This document shows positions 26,857 to 40,416 of a stretch of 64,000 nt of DNA, in pieces. The notes below the pieces were generated by a model. It did not search any database, was not told the origin of the DNA, and saw only the letters and a list, made by a program, of their open reading frames with translations. Position numbers and translations under genes: made by a program. Numbering within the stretch: position 1 is the first letter of the stretch; each line of letters begins with the position of its first letter. Origin of the DNA: Pseudomonadota bacterium (GTDB taxonomy: Bacteria > Desulfobacterota > Binatia > Binatales > Binataceae). The DNA lies in contig JAJPHI010000018.1 in assembly GCA_021325355.1 (NCBI GenBank), forward strand, positions 124,001 through 188,000. Direction: 5' to 3'.

Positions 26857-27753
26857 TCATGAGCGCGCCAGATCGTGATCGCGAATCGTGGTGCCGAAGC
26901 CGGACTGGGCGAGGCGCTTGTTCAGCTCGCGAATCAGTGCCGGCGAGCGATGGCGCCCGCCGGTGCAGCCAAGGCCGATCGTGAGATAGCTTTTGCCCTC
27001 GCGCCGATAAAGCGGCAGCAGAAAGTCGAGCAGCGCGCCGATATCGGCGATAAACCGCCGCGCCTCCTCGTGGCTCATGACGTAAGCCTGGACGCGCTCA
27101 TCGGTGCCGTCGAGCGCCCGCAGCTCATTGACGAAAAACGGATTGGGCACAAAGCGTACGTCGAACATCAGATCGAGGCCGACCGGGATGCCATATTTAT
27201 AGCCGAAGGAGACCAGGGCGATTTCCAAACCGTCGCTGTCCCCCTGATGCATCACGGCGGCGGTGATAATCTCGCGCAACTCATGAACCGTAGTCGCGGT
27301 GGTATCGATGATGCGCGTCGCCCGCTCGCGCATCTCGGCCAGGGCGATACGCTCGCGCCGGATACTGTCGGTGATGCCCAGGCCGGTCTCGGCAAGCGGA
27401 TGGGGTCGGCGGCTCTCGGAGTAGCGGCGCGCCAGCACGCCGTCGGCGGCATCGAGAAACAGGATCTCGGGAACGAATCCTTCCCGTTCGAGAAGCTCGA
27501 AGGTTTGCGGCCATTCGGGAAAAAACAGGCGCTCCCGCGGATCGATGCCGAGAGCGACACGCTCCGCCGGTGGTTGATGATGGGCGGCGAGCCGGACCGC
27601 ATCGGGCGCGAGCGCGACCGGCAGATTATCGATACAGTAAAAGCCCAGGTCCTCGAGCACGCGCATCGCCGTCGCGCGCCCGGAACCGGATACGCCGGTT
27701 ACGATAACCAGCCGCGTTTGCGCAGACCGTTCAGTACCGGCTGTCTTCTTCAA
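26857..27753 (-). CDS. rapZ: RNase adapter/nucleotide-binding protein RapZ
   Basis: 298 residues. A P-loop protein that in enterobacteria regulates GlmS through small RNAs; in other phyla the exact role is less clear. The Walker A GVSGSGRAT lies near residue 20, FYCIDNLP near 32, and the C-terminal IGLGCTGGRHRS near 265. Length is normal. The start overlaps ptsN by 23 bp, the usual ptsN-rapZ order. Confidence 0.95.
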   Translation of the reverse strand: MKKTAGTERSAQTRLVIVTGVSGSGRATAMRVLEDLGFYCIDNLPVALAPDAVRLAAHHQPPAERVALGIDPRERLFFPEWPQTFELLEREGFVPEILFLDAADGVLARRYSESRRPHPLAETGLGITDSIRRERIALAEMRERATRIIDTTATTVHELREIITAAVMHQGDSDGLEIALVSFGYKYGIPVGLDLMFDVRFVPNPFFVNELRALDGTDERVQAYVMSHEEARRFIADIGALLDFLLPLYRREGKSYLTIGLGCTGGRHRSPALIRELNKRLAQSGFGTTIRDHDLARS

Positions 27754-28192
27754 GGATGAGCTGATAGATCTCGGCCGCGTCCTTGGCCTTCATCAGGTTC
27801 TCACGAAACGCATTGTCGCGAAACAGTCGGGAAACCCGCGCCAGCGCCTTCAGATGAAGACTCGCCGAGTCCTCGGGCGCGACCAGCAGGAAAAACAGAT
27901 GGGTCGGCTTGCCGTCGAGCGAGTCGAAATCGACCCCCTTGGTGGAGCGGCCGAAGGTGCCGACGATCTGTTGAATCCCCGGGACCTTGCCGTGGGGGAT
28001 GGCGATGCCGTCGCCGATCGCGGTCGAGCCGAGACGCTCGCGCTCGCTCAGCACCGCTTTGAGATCGTTGAGGGAGACCTGCTTCTGTCCTTCGGCGAGC
28101 CGTTTCGCCAGCTCGAGCAGGATCTGCGGTTTGGTTTCAGCGGTCAGCTCCGCGATCACATACTGCGGCGCGAGGATTTCGGCGATCTTCAT
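27731..28192 (-). CDS. ptsN: PTS IIA-Ntr regulatory protein
   Basis: 153 residues of the EIIA(fructose/Ntr) fold. The phosphorylated His lies in GIAIPHGKVP near residue 69, preceded by LSERERLGSTAIGDG. It takes phosphate from NPr/EI-Ntr and adjusts potassium, nitrogen or sigma-54-linked processes in other bacteria. It sits 23 bp after hpf within the rpoN locus, which agrees with the assignment. Confidence 0.95.
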   Translation of the reverse strand: MKIAEILAPQYVIAELTAETKPQILLELAKRLAEGQKQVSLNDLKAVLSERERLGSTAIGDGIAIPHGKVPGIQQIVGTFGRSTKGVDFDSLDGKPTHLFFLLVAPEDSASLHLKALARVSRLFRDNAFRENLMKAKDAAEIYQLILEEDSRY

Positions 28193-28215
28193 TGCAAACG
28201 CTGCCCTATCGCCAC

Positions 28216-28545
28216 TCAGGCCTCGGCCAGCGCTTCGGCAGCCGACAGCGCGCGGGTGCGACCGGTCTCCGCACGATGGAGGTGGTCCTTCAGTTGGCGG
28301 TCAACCTTGTCGATGAGGCCGTCGATCACGGCGTACAGATCCTTGTCGGTGGTTTGGGCGACAAAGGAAAAACGTCCCGACTTGACCGTCGCTTCGCCGC
28401 TCTGACGATATTTGTCGACCGAGAAAATCAGATGCACCTCGCACGAGCGCTTGAGACTTTTCGCGATGCGGGCGAATTTCCGTTCAGCAAAGGCTTTCAA
28501 CGCCTCAGTCGGCTCGCAGTGGCGAAAGGTGAAGCAAAGCCTCAT
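28216..28545 (-). CDS. hpf: Ribosome hibernation promoting factor (short form)
   Basis: 109 residues from the ATG at 28545, where the family alignment starts (MRLCFTFRHCEPTEALKAFAERK). VHLIFSVDKYRQSGEATV and DLYAVIDGLIDKVDRQLKDH follow, as expected for HPF/RaiA, which inactivates ribosomes in stationary phase. Another ATG at 28629 has a better GCAGAGG site nine bases upstream and would add a 28-residue basic extension not typical of the family. The start is therefore uncertain. No long-HPF C-terminal domain is present. Confidence 0.88.
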   Translation of the reverse strand: MRLCFTFRHCEPTEALKAFAERKFARIAKSLKRSCEVHLIFSVDKYRQSGEATVKSGRFSFVAQTTDKDLYAVIDGLIDKVDRQLKDHLHRAETGRTRALSAAEALAEA

Positions 28546-28661
28546 CTCGGAAGGCCGGCGTCGCGCCGCCCGTTGAGCCCTGCTGACCTTACCCCGCCCG
28601 GCGGCGGTTGTGCTTGCTGGATACCTCATGATTCTTAACCTCTGCTTACCACTGATCGACT

Positions 28662-30212
28662 TCAAGCCTTCTTGCGGCGACTCGAAGGCAAAATCCCCAG
28701 CGCGTCACGGTATTTGGCCACCGTGCGCCGGGCGATTTTGATCTGATCGTTACTCAACATCTCCGCGATTGCCTGGTCCGACAGGGGGTTGGTCGGCGAC
28801 TCCGCCGCGATCAGCTCGCGAATCCGTTCCTTGACGGTCTCTGCGCTCACGTCCCCGCCGTCGGTCGCCTTGACGCCGGAGGTGAAGAAGAATTTGAGCT
28901 CAAAGATGCCGCGCGGCGTATGCGCGTATTTGTTGGCGGTCGCGCGGCTGATCGTCGATTCGTGCATCCGGATATCTTCGGCGACATCCTTGAGCACCAA
29001 CGGTTTGAGATGGCTCACGCCATGCTCGAAGAAGGCGCGCTGGAACTTGACGATGGAGTTTGCCACTTTCGCGATCGTTTGCTGGCGCTGGTAAATCGAG
29101 CGCACCAGCAGCCGCGCCGATCGCATCCGCTCTTGCAGGTATTCCCTGGTCGAGGTGCCGACGGTGGCGTCATTGAGCATCCGCTGCGAAAAATTCGACA
29201 GGCGCAGGCGCGGCACCGCGCTTTCGTTGAGCGTCACGGTGAAGTCGTCACCGACCTTCTGAATGTACACGTCAGGGACGATATAGGCCGGTTCCGCGCC
29301 GCCGTAATCCCGGCCGGGCTTGGGCTCGAGCAGGGCGATACTGCGGGCGGCCTCGCGCACCATATCGAGTGAAACGCCGAGTTCTTTGGCGATCTCCGGG
29401 TAGCGATGCTTCTCGAGCAGCCCGAGATGATCACGGATAATCCGCGCCGGCAGCGATTCCTCCATCCCGAGATTGCGCAACTGTGCGAGCAGGCATTCGC
29501 GCAGGTCGCGCGCCGCCACGCCCGGGGAATCGAGCCGCTGCACCTGCCGCAGCACCTTCTCCACCTTCTCGACCGTGGTTTCGAGCTGCGCCGCAAGTTC
29601 CTCGAGCGGAGTTTCCAGATAGCCGTCGTCGTTCAGGTTGTAGATGATGCTCGCGCCGATCCGGAGCTCTTCCTGATTCAGGTTGGACAGCCGCAGTTGC
29701 CACATCAGGTGGTCTTCGAGCGAAGTGCGCCGCGTGAGTCGATTTTCGAGCATCCGCTGACGTTCGTCGTCATCGCCCGGCGGCTCGCCGTCCTGCCAGT
29801 TGTTGGAATAGGTATCGAGATATTCGCGCCAATCCAGTTTGTCGATACTGGGATCGCGAATCTCGGCGGCGGCATCGGGACCCTCGCCAACCGGCGCTTC
29901 ACTGGCGGGTAAAGACGGTTCGAGTCCGTCCCATTCACCCGCGACTTCGCCCGACACCTGTTCGGGCTCAGGCGGCAGCGGCTCGCCGTCCGCCGGCGCC
30001 AGATCCTCGCCGGTCCCCGCCTCGGCGGCCGTTTCCGCCACGCTATGGTCGAGAGGCTCGAGCATCGGATTCGATTCCAGTTCGTTCTGCACCACGGCCT
30101 CGAGCTCAGGCAGGGAAAGCTGCAGGATCTTTATCGCCTGCTGCAGTTGCGGCGTCATCACGAGCTGATGACGCAAACGCGGTTCGATACTGATTCGTGC
30201 TTCGAGCGCCAT
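28662..30212 (-). CDS. rpoN: RNA polymerase sigma-54 factor
   Basis: 516 residues. Region I is Gln/Leu-rich (LRHQLVMTPQLQQAIKILQLS) for activator response. An acidic Pro/Glu-rich region II follows (about 50-150), then the core-binding domain. The C-terminal DNA-binding part has ESTISRATANKY and the RpoN box ARRTVAKYR near residue 499. Complete. Only 12 bp separate it from the end of lptA, where lptB usually intervenes. Confidence 0.97.
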   Translation of the reverse strand: MALEARISIEPRLRHQLVMTPQLQQAIKILQLSLPELEAVVQNELESNPMLEPLDHSVAETAAEAGTGEDLAPADGEPLPPEPEQVSGEVAGEWDGLEPSLPASEAPVGEGPDAAAEIRDPSIDKLDWREYLDTYSNNWQDGEPPGDDDERQRMLENRLTRRTSLEDHLMWQLRLSNLNQEELRIGASIIYNLNDDGYLETPLEELAAQLETTVEKVEKVLRQVQRLDSPGVAARDLRECLLAQLRNLGMEESLPARIIRDHLGLLEKHRYPEIAKELGVSLDMVREAARSIALLEPKPGRDYGGAEPAYIVPDVYIQKVGDDFTVTLNESAVPRLRLSNFSQRMLNDATVGTSTREYLQERMRSARLLVRSIYQRQQTIAKVANSIVKFQRAFFEHGVSHLKPLVLKDVAEDIRMHESTISRATANKYAHTPRGIFELKFFFTSGVKATDGGDVSAETVKERIRELIAAESPTNPLSDQAIAEMLSNDQIKIARRTVAKYRDALGILPSSRRKKA

Positions 30213-30224
30213 GTGCAGATAAGG

Positions 30225-30959
30225 CTACTTCACCGGATCGCTGGCCGAGCTGGTCTGGTTCTCGGCGGTGGCTCCATTATCGCCGGTTTTGTTCTGTCGA
30301 GGGAAGAACACCGCCCTTACACCGCCTTCGACTTCGCTTTTGCCGGTGTCAAGGTGAACCGTAATCTTCGGTCCACTTATCTGGTCCTGGCCGTCGTGGC
30401 AGACGGGATTCCCCGTTAAAACTACCGTATGCACGGCCTGGTTCAAGACGCCGTGATCCGCCGTGCACCAGCGCAGCCCCTGACTCAGATGGACCTGGCC
30501 GTCGGCGACGGCATTCTGGATCTCATGGAAGTCCTTGCCGTACTGCACGTTGAGGGTGTTGCTGGTGAGCTGCGCGTCGGCCTGCGTTGCGTGGACGTGA
30601 CCGGCGAAGAGCACCTTGTTGCTCTTGTAATCGAGGTTCATCGAATCGGACACGACATTGACCGGTCCTCGATTCGAGTTCGAGAAGTCGCCGAAAGGGC
30701 TCTCGGACTGCGCGCCCGTCTGCTTGTCGCCGGCCGCGGACTTCCCCGTCGATCCCGCGGCGTTGCCGGCCTTGGACGAGGCCTGGCTGGACCGGGCGAC
30801 GGAACCCGCGTTCTGCGCGCGGGCTGCGCCGCTCGGCGTCAGTATCGCGATTAGCACCACGTTCAGTGCCATCCGCTTGATCCGTTTGCCGGCGGCGGCA
30901 TCGACGGCGTGCGACGCGCCCGAGTTCAACCGTGCTTCAGGAAGCTTTCGCCTGGTCAC
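30225..30959 (-). CDS. lptA: LPS transport periplasmic protein LptA (OstA domain)
   Basis: 244 residues. The OstA/LptA beta-jellyroll is visible from about residue 95 (VVSDSMNLDYKSNKVLFAGHVHATQADAQL), with further repeats to VEGGVRAVFF. It should bridge LptC and LptD across the periplasm. The annotated GTG start overlaps lptC by 23 bp and gives a 29-residue extension before a signal peptide (MALNVVLIAIL...AARAQ). An internal ATG at 30872 would start directly at that signal peptide and may be the true start. A Ser/Ala/Gly-rich linker separates signal and domain. Confidence 0.88.
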   Translation of the reverse strand: MTRRKLPEARLNSGASHAVDAAAGKRIKRMALNVVLIAILTPSGAARAQNAGSVARSSQASSKAGNAAGSTGKSAAGDKQTGAQSESPFGDFSNSNRGPVNVVSDSMNLDYKSNKVLFAGHVHATQADAQLTSNTLNVQYGKDFHEIQNAVADGQVHLSQGLRWCTADHGVLNQAVHTVVLTGNPVCHDGQDQISGPKITVHLDTGKSEVEGGVRAVFFPRQNKTGDNGATAENQTSSASDPVK

Positions 30960-31542
30960 TTTGCCGCCTGGGGGTGATGCGCGTGTTCACTTGCTGCTGC
31001 AGTTGAAAGATTTGGGCCCGGGGATGCCCTTTGAGACCGATGCCGGTCACCTGCAGGTCCGGACTTTCGATCTGCACCGGGCCCGGCGCCTCGAGGTCAT
31101 CCGAATCCGGCGTAAATGTCGCACTGGCGGTGGTTACCACGAAATCACCATAGTGAACCGTCACGCCACCGGTCATGTTAGCACTTTTGATGTGGTTGCC
31201 GTCCATCGTCAGCTTCGCGGCACTGGCGGTGAGGTCCACGCGCTTGCCGTCCTTGTCCACCATTATGACCTCCGGCGCGGTGAGGAGCAGGCTGGTTTTG
31301 TCGTCGGAGTAGGTCGCATCTTTGGCCTTCAGCACCCATTCGCTGCGATCGTTCTTCATCTGGGTCCAATGAAAATTATGGGCGTGCAGGAGCGAGCCGG
31401 GCGCGATGCCGACCAGATGTTTGGCCAGCTGTTCGGAAGTCTTATGCCCGCGCACGACCACGACCGTGGTCGCCACGATGGCGACCACGGCCACCACTCC
31501 GATCACGCCCAGAAGGCGCGCAATTTGCCGCGGACTCATCAT
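30937..31542 (-). CDS. lptC: LPS export protein LptC
   Basis: 201 residues. One N-terminal TM anchor (about 9-30, LLGVIGVVAVVAIVATTVVVV) precedes a periplasmic OstA-like beta domain (WVLKAKDATYSDDKTSLLLTAPEV). It accepts LPS from LptB2FG and hands it to LptA. It lies upstream of lptA and 36 bp after kdsA, in the conserved order. Confidence 0.88.
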   Translation of the reverse strand: MMSPRQIARLLGVIGVVAVVAIVATTVVVVRGHKTSEQLAKHLVGIAPGSLLHAHNFHWTQMKNDRSEWVLKAKDATYSDDKTSLLLTAPEVIMVDKDGKRVDLTASAAKLTMDGNHIKSANMTGGVTVHYGDFVVTTASATFTPDSDDLEAPGPVQIESPDLQVTGIGLKGHPRAQIFQLQQQVNTRITPRRQSDQAKAS

Positions 31543-31578
31543 CGGCGCAACTGAGGCATCGGCGTATGGGTAGTCTGA

Positions 31579-35774
<4,196 letters not shown>

Positions 35775-35778
<4 letters not shown>

Positions 35779-37478
35779 GCCGCTTCACCGCTGCGCAGTA
35801 CCCGACCGGGCATCGCACCCTGATGGGCGCCGCGCGAGAAGAGAATCTCGCCGCCGACGATCGTATGCTCGACGCCTTCGGCGCGCTCGATAAGACGCGG
35901 CTGGCGGCCCGGCAGATCGTCGCGCCATTCGGGGGCGAGCGGCCCAACGCGATCCGGATCGAACAGCACCAGATCGGCAACGGCGCCTGCGCGAATCCGT
36001 CCGCGGTCCGCCATTTCGAGGAAATCCGCGACCTCTGAGGTCAGGCGGCGCACACCCTCTTCGAGGCTGAGCGTGCCGCGCTCGCGCACCGTATGACCGA
36101 GCACGTAGGTCGGCAGTCCGGCGTCGCAATGCTGGGCGACGTGCGCGCCCGCGTCGGAGAGTCCGATAAGCGTGTTGGGCAGGCGCATGATTCGCTCGAC
36201 GTTGGCGGCGTCGCTGTTGATTACAGAGAGCGTGATCCCGAGGGCGAGGTCTTCCTCGAGGGCCAGATCGAGCAGTGCGTCCTCCGGGTCCTTGCGCAAG
36301 GTCGCGGCGATTTCGGCGATACTCTGATTGAGGAAGCGACGATTTGCCGCGCCCTCGACCCGCACGACATGAACGCGATCCCAGCGGCCGCGAAAGACCG
36401 CGCGATGGCCCCGTTGGAGCTCCGCTTTGAACGCCGCACGAAACTCGGCCGAACGGAAAAGCGCCTTCTGTTCCTCGGCCGGGCGATTGAAGACGCCTTT
36501 CCAGGAATCGAGCGCGGCGAAAATAAACGGATCGCGCAGCGTATAGTACTGCTGAATCGGCCGCGGCGTGACCTGCGGATAGATTTTAAGACCGCGCGCG
36601 AGCAGCGGCTTGAGCCGTTCGATCAGCCGCTCGTGCGCTTCGATAGGCGTGCCGGGCAGATCGACGATCGCGAGAAAGGTGACGGGACGGCGGCTCTGCT
36701 CGGCGAGAAAGACCAGCAGGTCGAAGCCCTGATCCTGCGCCGTGACCATCGGCGCCGACCCGCGCGGCAGAATCTCTATTATCCCGCGACCGAGCTCGCG
36801 CATCACCCGACAGAGCGCCGCCAATTCCTCGCGACTCGCCATCCGGCTCGCCAGCGGACGGCCCTGGAAACCAATATGCTGCGGGGCGAGGCTCAGCGAA
36901 AAGCCCCAGGCGCCGGCGATCATCGCGTCGCGGAAGAGCGCCGCCATCCGGGCGGTCTCTTCGGTGGTGGCGGCGCGGGCGGCCGCCGCTTCGCCCATCA
37001 CGTAAAAGCGCAGGGCCGAGAGCGGCACCAGGAAGGCGGCATTGAGCGCCACGCCGCGCCGTGCGATCGCGGCCATGTACTCGGCAAAGCTCTCCCACTC
37101 CCAGTTAACGCCGTCCATCAAAACTTCGTGCGGCAGGGCTTCGACGTTGACCAAATCCCAGGCCATCGTGGAGCGCTCCTGCGGACGCACCGGCGCGACG
37201 CCGACGCCGCAGTTGCCCATCAGGACCGTGGTGACGCCGTGCCATGACGAGCAGGTCAACAGCGGATCCCAACTGACCTGCGCATCGTAATGGGTATGCA
37301 GATCGATAAAGCCGGGCGCCAGCACGAGGCCGTCGGCGGCGACGGTGCGGCGCGCGGGGCCGGCGACCGCGCCGACTTCGACGATCCGTCCGTCGGCGAT
37401 CGCCACGGCGCCATTGAAGAGCGGCCCGCCGGTGCCGTCGCAGATGCGCGCGTCTCTGATCAGCAGATCATAAGCCAT
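35775..37478 (-). CDS. N-acyl-D-amino-acid deacylase-like amidohydrolase
   Basis: 567 residues of the D-aminoacylase branch of amidohydrolases. GFIDLHTHYDAQVSWDP near residue 57 carries the HxH. VLMGNCGVGVAPVRP near 87 has the conserved Cys. Later GLSDAGAHV supplies the catalytic Asp, and a C-terminal beta-domain (ADLVLFDPDRV) follows. The ATG at 37478 begins MAYDLLIRDA, with a strong GGAGGAAAG upstream. Substrates could be N-acyl amino acids or related amides. Coupled by 4 bp to the ThDP enzyme. Confidence 0.85.
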
Positions 37479-37569
37479 GGTCTTTCCTCCGGCAGTCCGC
37501 GCTCGGTCCGCGAGCGGCGGAGCGTTGGCGCCGACCCGCAGCCGGCGCGCCCATCGCAACGTGCTGCCA

Positions 37570-38025
37570 TCAATTGAACGGCTCGATCAGCTCGAGGAAC
37601 GTGCCGTCCGGATCCTTGAAGCAGAAGAACTTCGCGCCGGCAGTGCCCTTGCCGAACTTCATCGTGACCGGCTCCGACACCATGTCGACGCCCTGGGCCT
37701 TCAGCCGCTGATACTCTTCATCGATGTTCTTGGCGAACAGGGCGATACGGGCGGCGCCGGTATGGTACAGATGGGGATACGGACGGCCTTCGGTGGCCGG
37801 CTGTTTCCATTCGATCAGATCGATCCGGGTCGCGCGCGGATCGTCGCCGAGCGCGAGCAGCGCCGCCCGGGCGCGGCTGTTCGGGATATTGAGACCCTGG
37901 TCGTTGGCGCGGTTGGGGCCCTCGCCGATATCAAATACGACCTTAAAGCCGAGCATCTTGTAGAACTCGAGCGAGCGCTCGAAGTTCGTGACGTTCACGT
38001 TGATATGAAAAATCGATTTGATCAT
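37570..38025 (-). CDS. VOC (glyoxalase/dioxygenase) superfamily protein
   Basis: 151 residues with two beta-alpha-beta-beta-beta halves. IFHINVNVTNFERSLEFYKMLGFKVV starts the first. VSEPVTMKF then KFFCFKDPDGTFLELIEPF ends the second, with the metal-ligand Glu at FLELIE. Such proteins are glyoxalases, epimerases or ring-cleavage dioxygenases; the substrate is unknown. A GGAGGAG-type site precedes the start. It probably shares the catabolic transcript. Confidence 0.88.
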   Translation of the reverse strand: MIKSIFHINVNVTNFERSLEFYKMLGFKVVFDIGEGPNRANDQGLNIPNSRARAALLALGDDPRATRIDLIEWKQPATEGRPYPHLYHTGAARIALFAKNIDEEYQRLKAQGVDMVSEPVTMKFGKGTAGAKFFCFKDPDGTFLELIEPFN

Positions 38026-38148
38026 CGGCCTTCTCCTCCGGTTGCGCCACGGCCGTAAGGCTCCGGTGTGGGCGCCTGTCGCCGTCTCGAGTTGGTAGTT
38101 GGATGCCGGCGCCGCCGGCCGGCTTCGGCGCCGGCCGGCTTCGGCGGT

Positions 38149-39276
38149 TCAGTTCAGGTTAAAGATACGGGCCGGATTGTCCCACAGGATCTTGCGCCGC
38201 GCCTCGTCGGAGATGGGCTGCTTCATAATCGCCTCGACTCCCCACGGATAAGTACCGTCCGGATGGGGGTAGTCGGTATCCCAGGAAAAGTTGTCGGCGC
38301 CGACCAGCTCGACGGCGGCCTTGAGCGTCGGCTCGTCGCCGCGGAAGGCCACGCAGACATTGCGCTTGAAGTATTCCGTCGGACGCTTGGTCAGGTATTC
38401 GTGCTCGGCGTTGCCGCTGAAGTCCCAATGCTGCTCCATCCGCTGCAGCCAGTAGGGCACCCAGCCGCCGTCGGCTTCGACGTGGATGACTTTCAGTTTG
38501 GGGAACTTCTCGAAGATGCCGTACCAGATAAGGCCGGCCATCGCCGCCATCGCCTCGAACGGATGGGACAGGATATGACCGCTGACGTGGGTATCCATCC
38601 GCTCGCCGAACGACGGCACCGAGGATGAGGCCGATTCATGGGTGGAAATCGGTTTGCCGATCTCCTCGATCTCCATCCAGAGCGGCAGATAATCATCACT
38701 CCAGAGTGAGCGGCCGCGCACCGGATTGGGCCGCATGTAGTAGCTGACGCAGCCCATCTCGTGGGCGCGCCGCGCCTCCTTGATCGCCTCTTCGACGTCC
38801 TGCATCGGCAGCGCCGCCGCCCAGCGCAGCCGTTCGGGCGCGGCGGAGGCGTAATCGGCCGCCCAGTTGTTGTAGGCGCGCACGCAGGCGGCGAGCAGCT
38901 TGGTATCGCGGAACTCCCGTCCGAGCATCTGGCCGGCGTAGGTCGGATACATGATCTGGACGTCGACGCCCTGCTCGTCCATGTCGGCGAGGCGGCTTTC
39001 GGCGCTGAAGCCCTGTTTGCTGGCCTTCTCGAAGCGTTGCATCGCCTTCTGCACGGCCTTCAAAAAACCCGGCGCCGCCATCGGATACTTGCCCTTTTCC
39101 CGCACGAACGAGTCGCCTTCAACCAGAAAGGTGCGGCGGTTTGACTCGGGGGCGCGGCCCATCTTCGGCGCGCGGGATTTGAAGGCGTCCTCCATGTAGC
39201 GTTCCCACAGCCACTCGGGCTCCATCAGGTGCGAATCGGTATCGACGATCTTGTAACCGTCACGCATCGGGTTCAC
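38149..39276 (-). CDS. Amidohydrolase family 2 (metal-dependent TIM-barrel hydrolase/decarboxylase)
   Basis: 375 residues. VDTDSHLMEP near residue 11 is the N-terminal metal motif of the ACMSD-like amidohydrolase-2 family. HVEADGGWVPYWLQRMEQH near 265 and DTDYPHPDG near 335 add the later His and Asp ligands. The family includes decarboxylases and hydrolases of aromatic or cyclic acids. Proteins of this kind are abundant in soil deltaproteobacteria-like MAGs, usually with unknown substrates. GGGAGGTGAAC-type sequence precedes the start. Confidence 0.88.
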   Translation of the reverse strand: MNPMRDGYKIVDTDSHLMEPEWLWERYMEDAFKSRAPKMGRAPESNRRTFLVEGDSFVREKGKYPMAAPGFLKAVQKAMQRFEKASKQGFSAESRLADMDEQGVDVQIMYPTYAGQMLGREFRDTKLLAACVRAYNNWAADYASAAPERLRWAAALPMQDVEEAIKEARRAHEMGCVSYYMRPNPVRGRSLWSDDYLPLWMEIEEIGKPISTHESASSSVPSFGERMDTHVSGHILSHPFEAMAAMAGLIWYGIFEKFPKLKVIHVEADGGWVPYWLQRMEQHWDFSGNAEHEYLTKRPTEYFKRNVCVAFRGDEPTLKAAVELVGADNFSWDTDYPHPDGTYPWGVEAIMKQPISDEARRKILWDNPARIFNLN

Positions 39277-39322
39277 CTCCCAGGGTTATCTTTGGGCGAA
39301 AATATAGCGCATCGCAGGCGAC

Positions 39323-40342
39323 TCATGATCCCGGCACGATCAGCGCCTTGACCCCCTGCTTACGATGGAGCAGCTCGAAAGCTTCGACTCCGTGTTCGAG
39401 ATCGTAGCGATGGGTCACCAGCGGTTTGAGATCGACGGCGCCGCTCGCGACCATCGCGATTGACCGCCGCCAGGTGCTCGGCACGCGCACGCGCGAGGGA
39501 ATGATTTTGACGCCGTGGAAAAACAGCGCGCGCAATTCCTGATTCGAGAGGTCGCGCGCCGGCCATCCGAGCTCGATAAGCTCGCCGTTGCGCCGAATGA
39601 TCTGCCGGGTCGAATCGAGGAACCCGGCGGCGTCGAAGACCACGTCGGCGCCGTCGGTGGGAAGCAGCGCGCGCACCTGTTCGGTCCAGTCGGCGTCCGA
39701 CGCGCACACCGTCCGAAAACCCATCGAACGGGCCAGCGCCAGCCGCTCGGCATCAACGTTCAGTCCGGTAATCACGATTGAACTCACGCCGAGCGCCCGC
39801 GCCGCCAGCGCCGTGCAGAGACCGATCGGACCGGGGCCCTCGATCACGCAACTGTCGCCGGCCTTGAGTGACGATTCCTCGACCGCGTGCACGCCGGTCG
39901 CGAATGGCTCGAGCAGCGCGGCCTCTTCGAGATCCATCGTTTTCGGCACCAGCCAGGCGTTTTGCGTCGGCGCGATCGCATATTCGGCGAGCGAGCCGCC
40001 GAGGCGTCCCGGATTAAGGCAGAAGTTGAAGCGACCGTGCTGGCACGACGCGCATTGTCCGCACGGTCCAAAGGGATCGAGCGCCACGTGATCACCGACT
40101 TTGAAGCCGCTGACCCCGGGCCCGACCTCGACCACTTCACCCGCCGGTTCATGACCGATAGCGGTGGGGAAGCGCGTGATCAGCCGATCGGCGTTAAGCT
40201 CCCACAGGTAGATATGCAGGTCGGAACCGCAGATCCCGCAGGCCGCGATCTTTACCAGCAACTCGCCGGGGCCGGGCCGCGGCACGGGACTTTCAATCAG
40301 TTCGACGCCGGCGCCCGGTCGTGTCTTGGCAATGGCTTTCAT
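39323..40342 (-). CDS. Zinc-dependent alcohol dehydrogenase (MDR family)
   Basis: 339 residues. AACGICGSDLH near residue 35 supplies the catalytic zinc Cys, and GHEPAGEVVEVGPG the next ligands. FGPCGQCASCQHGRFNFC near 85-105 is the four-Cys structural zinc site. The NAD-binding region GPGPIGLCTALAARALG follows near 158. It is closest in style to L-threonine 3-dehydrogenase/sorbitol dehydrogenase-type enzymes. The start at 40342 (MKAIAKTRPG) is chosen by family alignment. Substrate unknown. Confidence 0.9.
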   Translation of the reverse strand: MKAIAKTRPGAGVELIESPVPRPGPGELLVKIAACGICGSDLHIYLWELNADRLITRFPTAIGHEPAGEVVEVGPGVSGFKVGDHVALDPFGPCGQCASCQHGRFNFCLNPGRLGGSLAEYAIAPTQNAWLVPKTMDLEEAALLEPFATGVHAVEESSLKAGDSCVIEGPGPIGLCTALAARALGVSSIVITGLNVDAERLALARSMGFRTVCASDADWTEQVRALLPTDGADVVFDAAGFLDSTRQIIRRNGELIELGWPARDLSNQELRALFFHGVKIIPSRVRVPSTWRRSIAMVASGAVDLKPLVTHRYDLEHGVEAFELLHRKQGVKALIVPGS

Positions 40343-40416
40343 TGGCTTGCCCTCGAGGAGACTATGACGCGGCGCCGAACTGCGCGTCAAAGGCTCGCCT
40401 CAGGCGGCGCCCGCGT

